57,393 nucleotides of DNA, taken from NCBI GenBank assembly GCA_016867725.1, contig VGIX01000010.1:1-57393 (forward strand), given 5' to 3'. Origin of the DNA: Candidatus Effluviviaceae Genus I sp. (GTDB lineage Bacteria; Joyebacterota; Joyebacteria; Joyebacterales; Joyebacteraceae). A program made the translations under genes and the position numbers. Within the stretch, counting starts at the first letter, position 1; every line of letters begins with the position of its first letter. Positions 56,503 through 57,393 of the stretch are shown here, piece by piece. The notes beneath the pieces are model-generated. The model was given only the letters and a program-made list of their open reading frames with translations. It searched no databases and had not been told where the DNA came from.

Positions 56503-57189
56503 CTAGCGCGGGACCACCAGGACCTGACCGGGCTTGAGCACGTTCGGATCCCTGATGCGGTCCCGGTTCGCCTCGTACAGCCTCGTCCACTGCGGACCGC
56601 TGCCGTAGACCTCCCAGTAGCCCGCGATCTTCCACAGGCTCTCCCCGGGCTTCACCTCGACCTGGGTCGGCCAGTCCCTTGGAATGGTCAGCTCCTGACC
56701 CGGCCGGATGAGGTTCGGGTCGCCCCCGATGACGCCCCGGTTCGCGCGGTAGATCCTGCGCCACTTCAGGCGGTCCAGGTAGATCTCCTCGAGCGCCGAG
56801 ATCTTCGTGAGGTAGTCTCCCCGCTGGACGACGTACGTCCTCGGCAGGCCCTCGAAGTAGTCGACCTCGCTCTGGAGCGCCGCCGTCTCGAACGCGAGGC
56901 GCTCGTGCTCGGGCCTGAGCTGGGCGAGCCGCTCGTTGAGCTCGCGCGACGCCGCCTGTTCCTTCTCAAGGTCGCCCCGGGCCTTGTCGGAGCAACCCCG
57001 TTGCTTCGCCGCCTCCTCCTCGAGCGCCGCGCAGTACGCGATGCGCTGCGCCTTCGACAGCTTCTGGAACTCCTTCTCCGTGTAGTACTCGCCCCTCGTC
57101 GGATCCGCCGGTCTCGTCACGCCCGCGCAGCCCGAGGCCGCAGCGAGCGAGGCGAGGAGGAGCAGTGCGACAGCCATTCTGAGCTTCAT
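56503..57189 (-). CDS. LysM lipoprotein with coiled coil
   Basis: A 228-aa lipoprotein (LAAASGCAGV, lipid Cys21). A charged, coiled-coil region (about 35-110) is followed by two LysM units: YVVQRGDYLTKISALEEIY to ELTIPRD, and VEVKPGESLWKIAGYWEVYG to QVLVVPR. LysM binds peptidoglycan or chitin-like glycans, so this protein is likely to tether envelope material. It lies 36 bases after the coiled-coil gene at the window edge, probably in one transcript with it. Confidence 0.93.
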   Translation of the reverse strand: MKLRMAVALLLLASLAAASGCAGVTRPADPTRGEYYTEKEFQKLSKAQRIAYCAALEEEAAKQRGCSDKARGDLEKEQAASRELNERLAQLRPEHERLAFETAALQSEVDYFEGLPRTYVVQRGDYLTKISALEEIYLDRLKWRRIYRANRGVIGGDPNLIRPGQELTIPRDWPTQVEVKPGESLWKIAGYWEVYGSGPQWTRLYEANRDRIRDPNVLKPGQVLVVPR

Positions 57190-57225
57190 GGATCGTCACT
57201 CCCTCTCGTGCACGCCGCCTCGCTT

Positions 57226-57393
57226 CTAACGGCCGCTGCCCTTCTTGAGGCTGTGAAGTCGCGCCTTGAGCTCCGCCGGCTTCCCTTCGAGTTCGGCAAG
57301 CTCCGTCCTGAGCCTGCTCACTTCCGCCTCGAGCGCCGACCGTTCGCTTCGACCGGTCTCGAGGGCTGCCTGCGCCTTCACGCAGGCGTCCTT
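57226..57393 (-). CDS. C-terminal end of a coiled-coil protein (start outside window)
   Basis: 55 codons in frame to a TAG at 57228-57226, reading KDACVKAQAALETGRSERSA and EVSRLRTELAELEGKPAELK, a heptad-rich coiled coil ending KKGSGR. Too little is present to name a family. Confidence 0.7.
   Translation of the reverse strand, partial: KDACVKAQAALETGRSERSALEAEVSRLRTELAELEGKPAELKARLHSLKKGSGR

Overview
The window is high-GC bacterial DNA (roughly two-thirds G+C or more) in which almost every base is coding. Split glycyl-tRNA synthetase (glyQ/glyS), PhoH, YbeY, RecO and a 7TM-HD phosphodiesterase, together with many secreted proteins that end in a FlgD-Ig/type-A-sorting-like beta-sandwich, suggest an uncultured diderm of the FCB sphere (Eisenbacteria- or Krumholzibacteria-like). 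That assignment is inference: there is no rRNA or other marker in the window. No tRNA, rRNA, CRISPR array, transposase or phage gene was seen.

Layout. Positions 1-20.6 kb lie on the minus strand: a giant secreted protein cut by the window edge; a small redox group (44-aa CxxC peptide, NapH-like Fe-S membrane protein, Sir2 deacylase); pyruvate phosphate dikinase; a broken glucuronyl C5-epimerase-like gene beside a DegT aminotransferase; an 1829-aa beta-helix protein with a nearly perfect 222-bp internal duplication; a secreted subtilisin; and an FG-GAP lipoprotein with an unexpected NtrC-like C-terminus. Positions 20.8-28.7 kb lie on the plus strand: a short beta-helix protein, then (after a minus-strand aminotransferase remnant) a tightly packed aldehyde ferredoxin oxidoreductase operon (membrane protein, MobB, four-cluster ferredoxin, AOR, MoaD-like carrier, MoeB/ThiF-like E1, amino acid permease fused to a PTS EIIA domain). 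Positions 28.7-36.3 kb hold five minus-strand genes, four for exported proteins, including a tandem paralogue pair; several have near-consensus sigma70-type promoters and hairpin terminators.

Positions 36.6-56.3 kb form one long minus-strand gene train whose members mostly overlap by 1-4 bases: phoH, 7TM-HD, ybeY, two CNNM/CBS proteins, DUF502, recO, glyQ, glyS, then five tandem alkaline-phosphatase-superfamily paralogues and a membrane glycosyltransferase with TPR repeats. Upstream of it are a LysM lipoprotein and the end of a coiled-coil protein.

The most notable signals: (1) three exported proteins end in SWGRIKA plus a short aromatic/basic tail, written in different codons, and these are not the proteins carrying the FlgD-like tail, so this looks like a second C-terminal sorting signal; (2) two of the five phosphatase-superfamily paralogues have lost metal ligands; (3) the AOR operon contains its own sulfur-carrier/E1 pair and a permease-EIIA fusion; (4) gene debris and chimeras (aminotransferase stub, NtrC-like tail, epimerase with an in-frame TGA) lie around the surface-protein genes.
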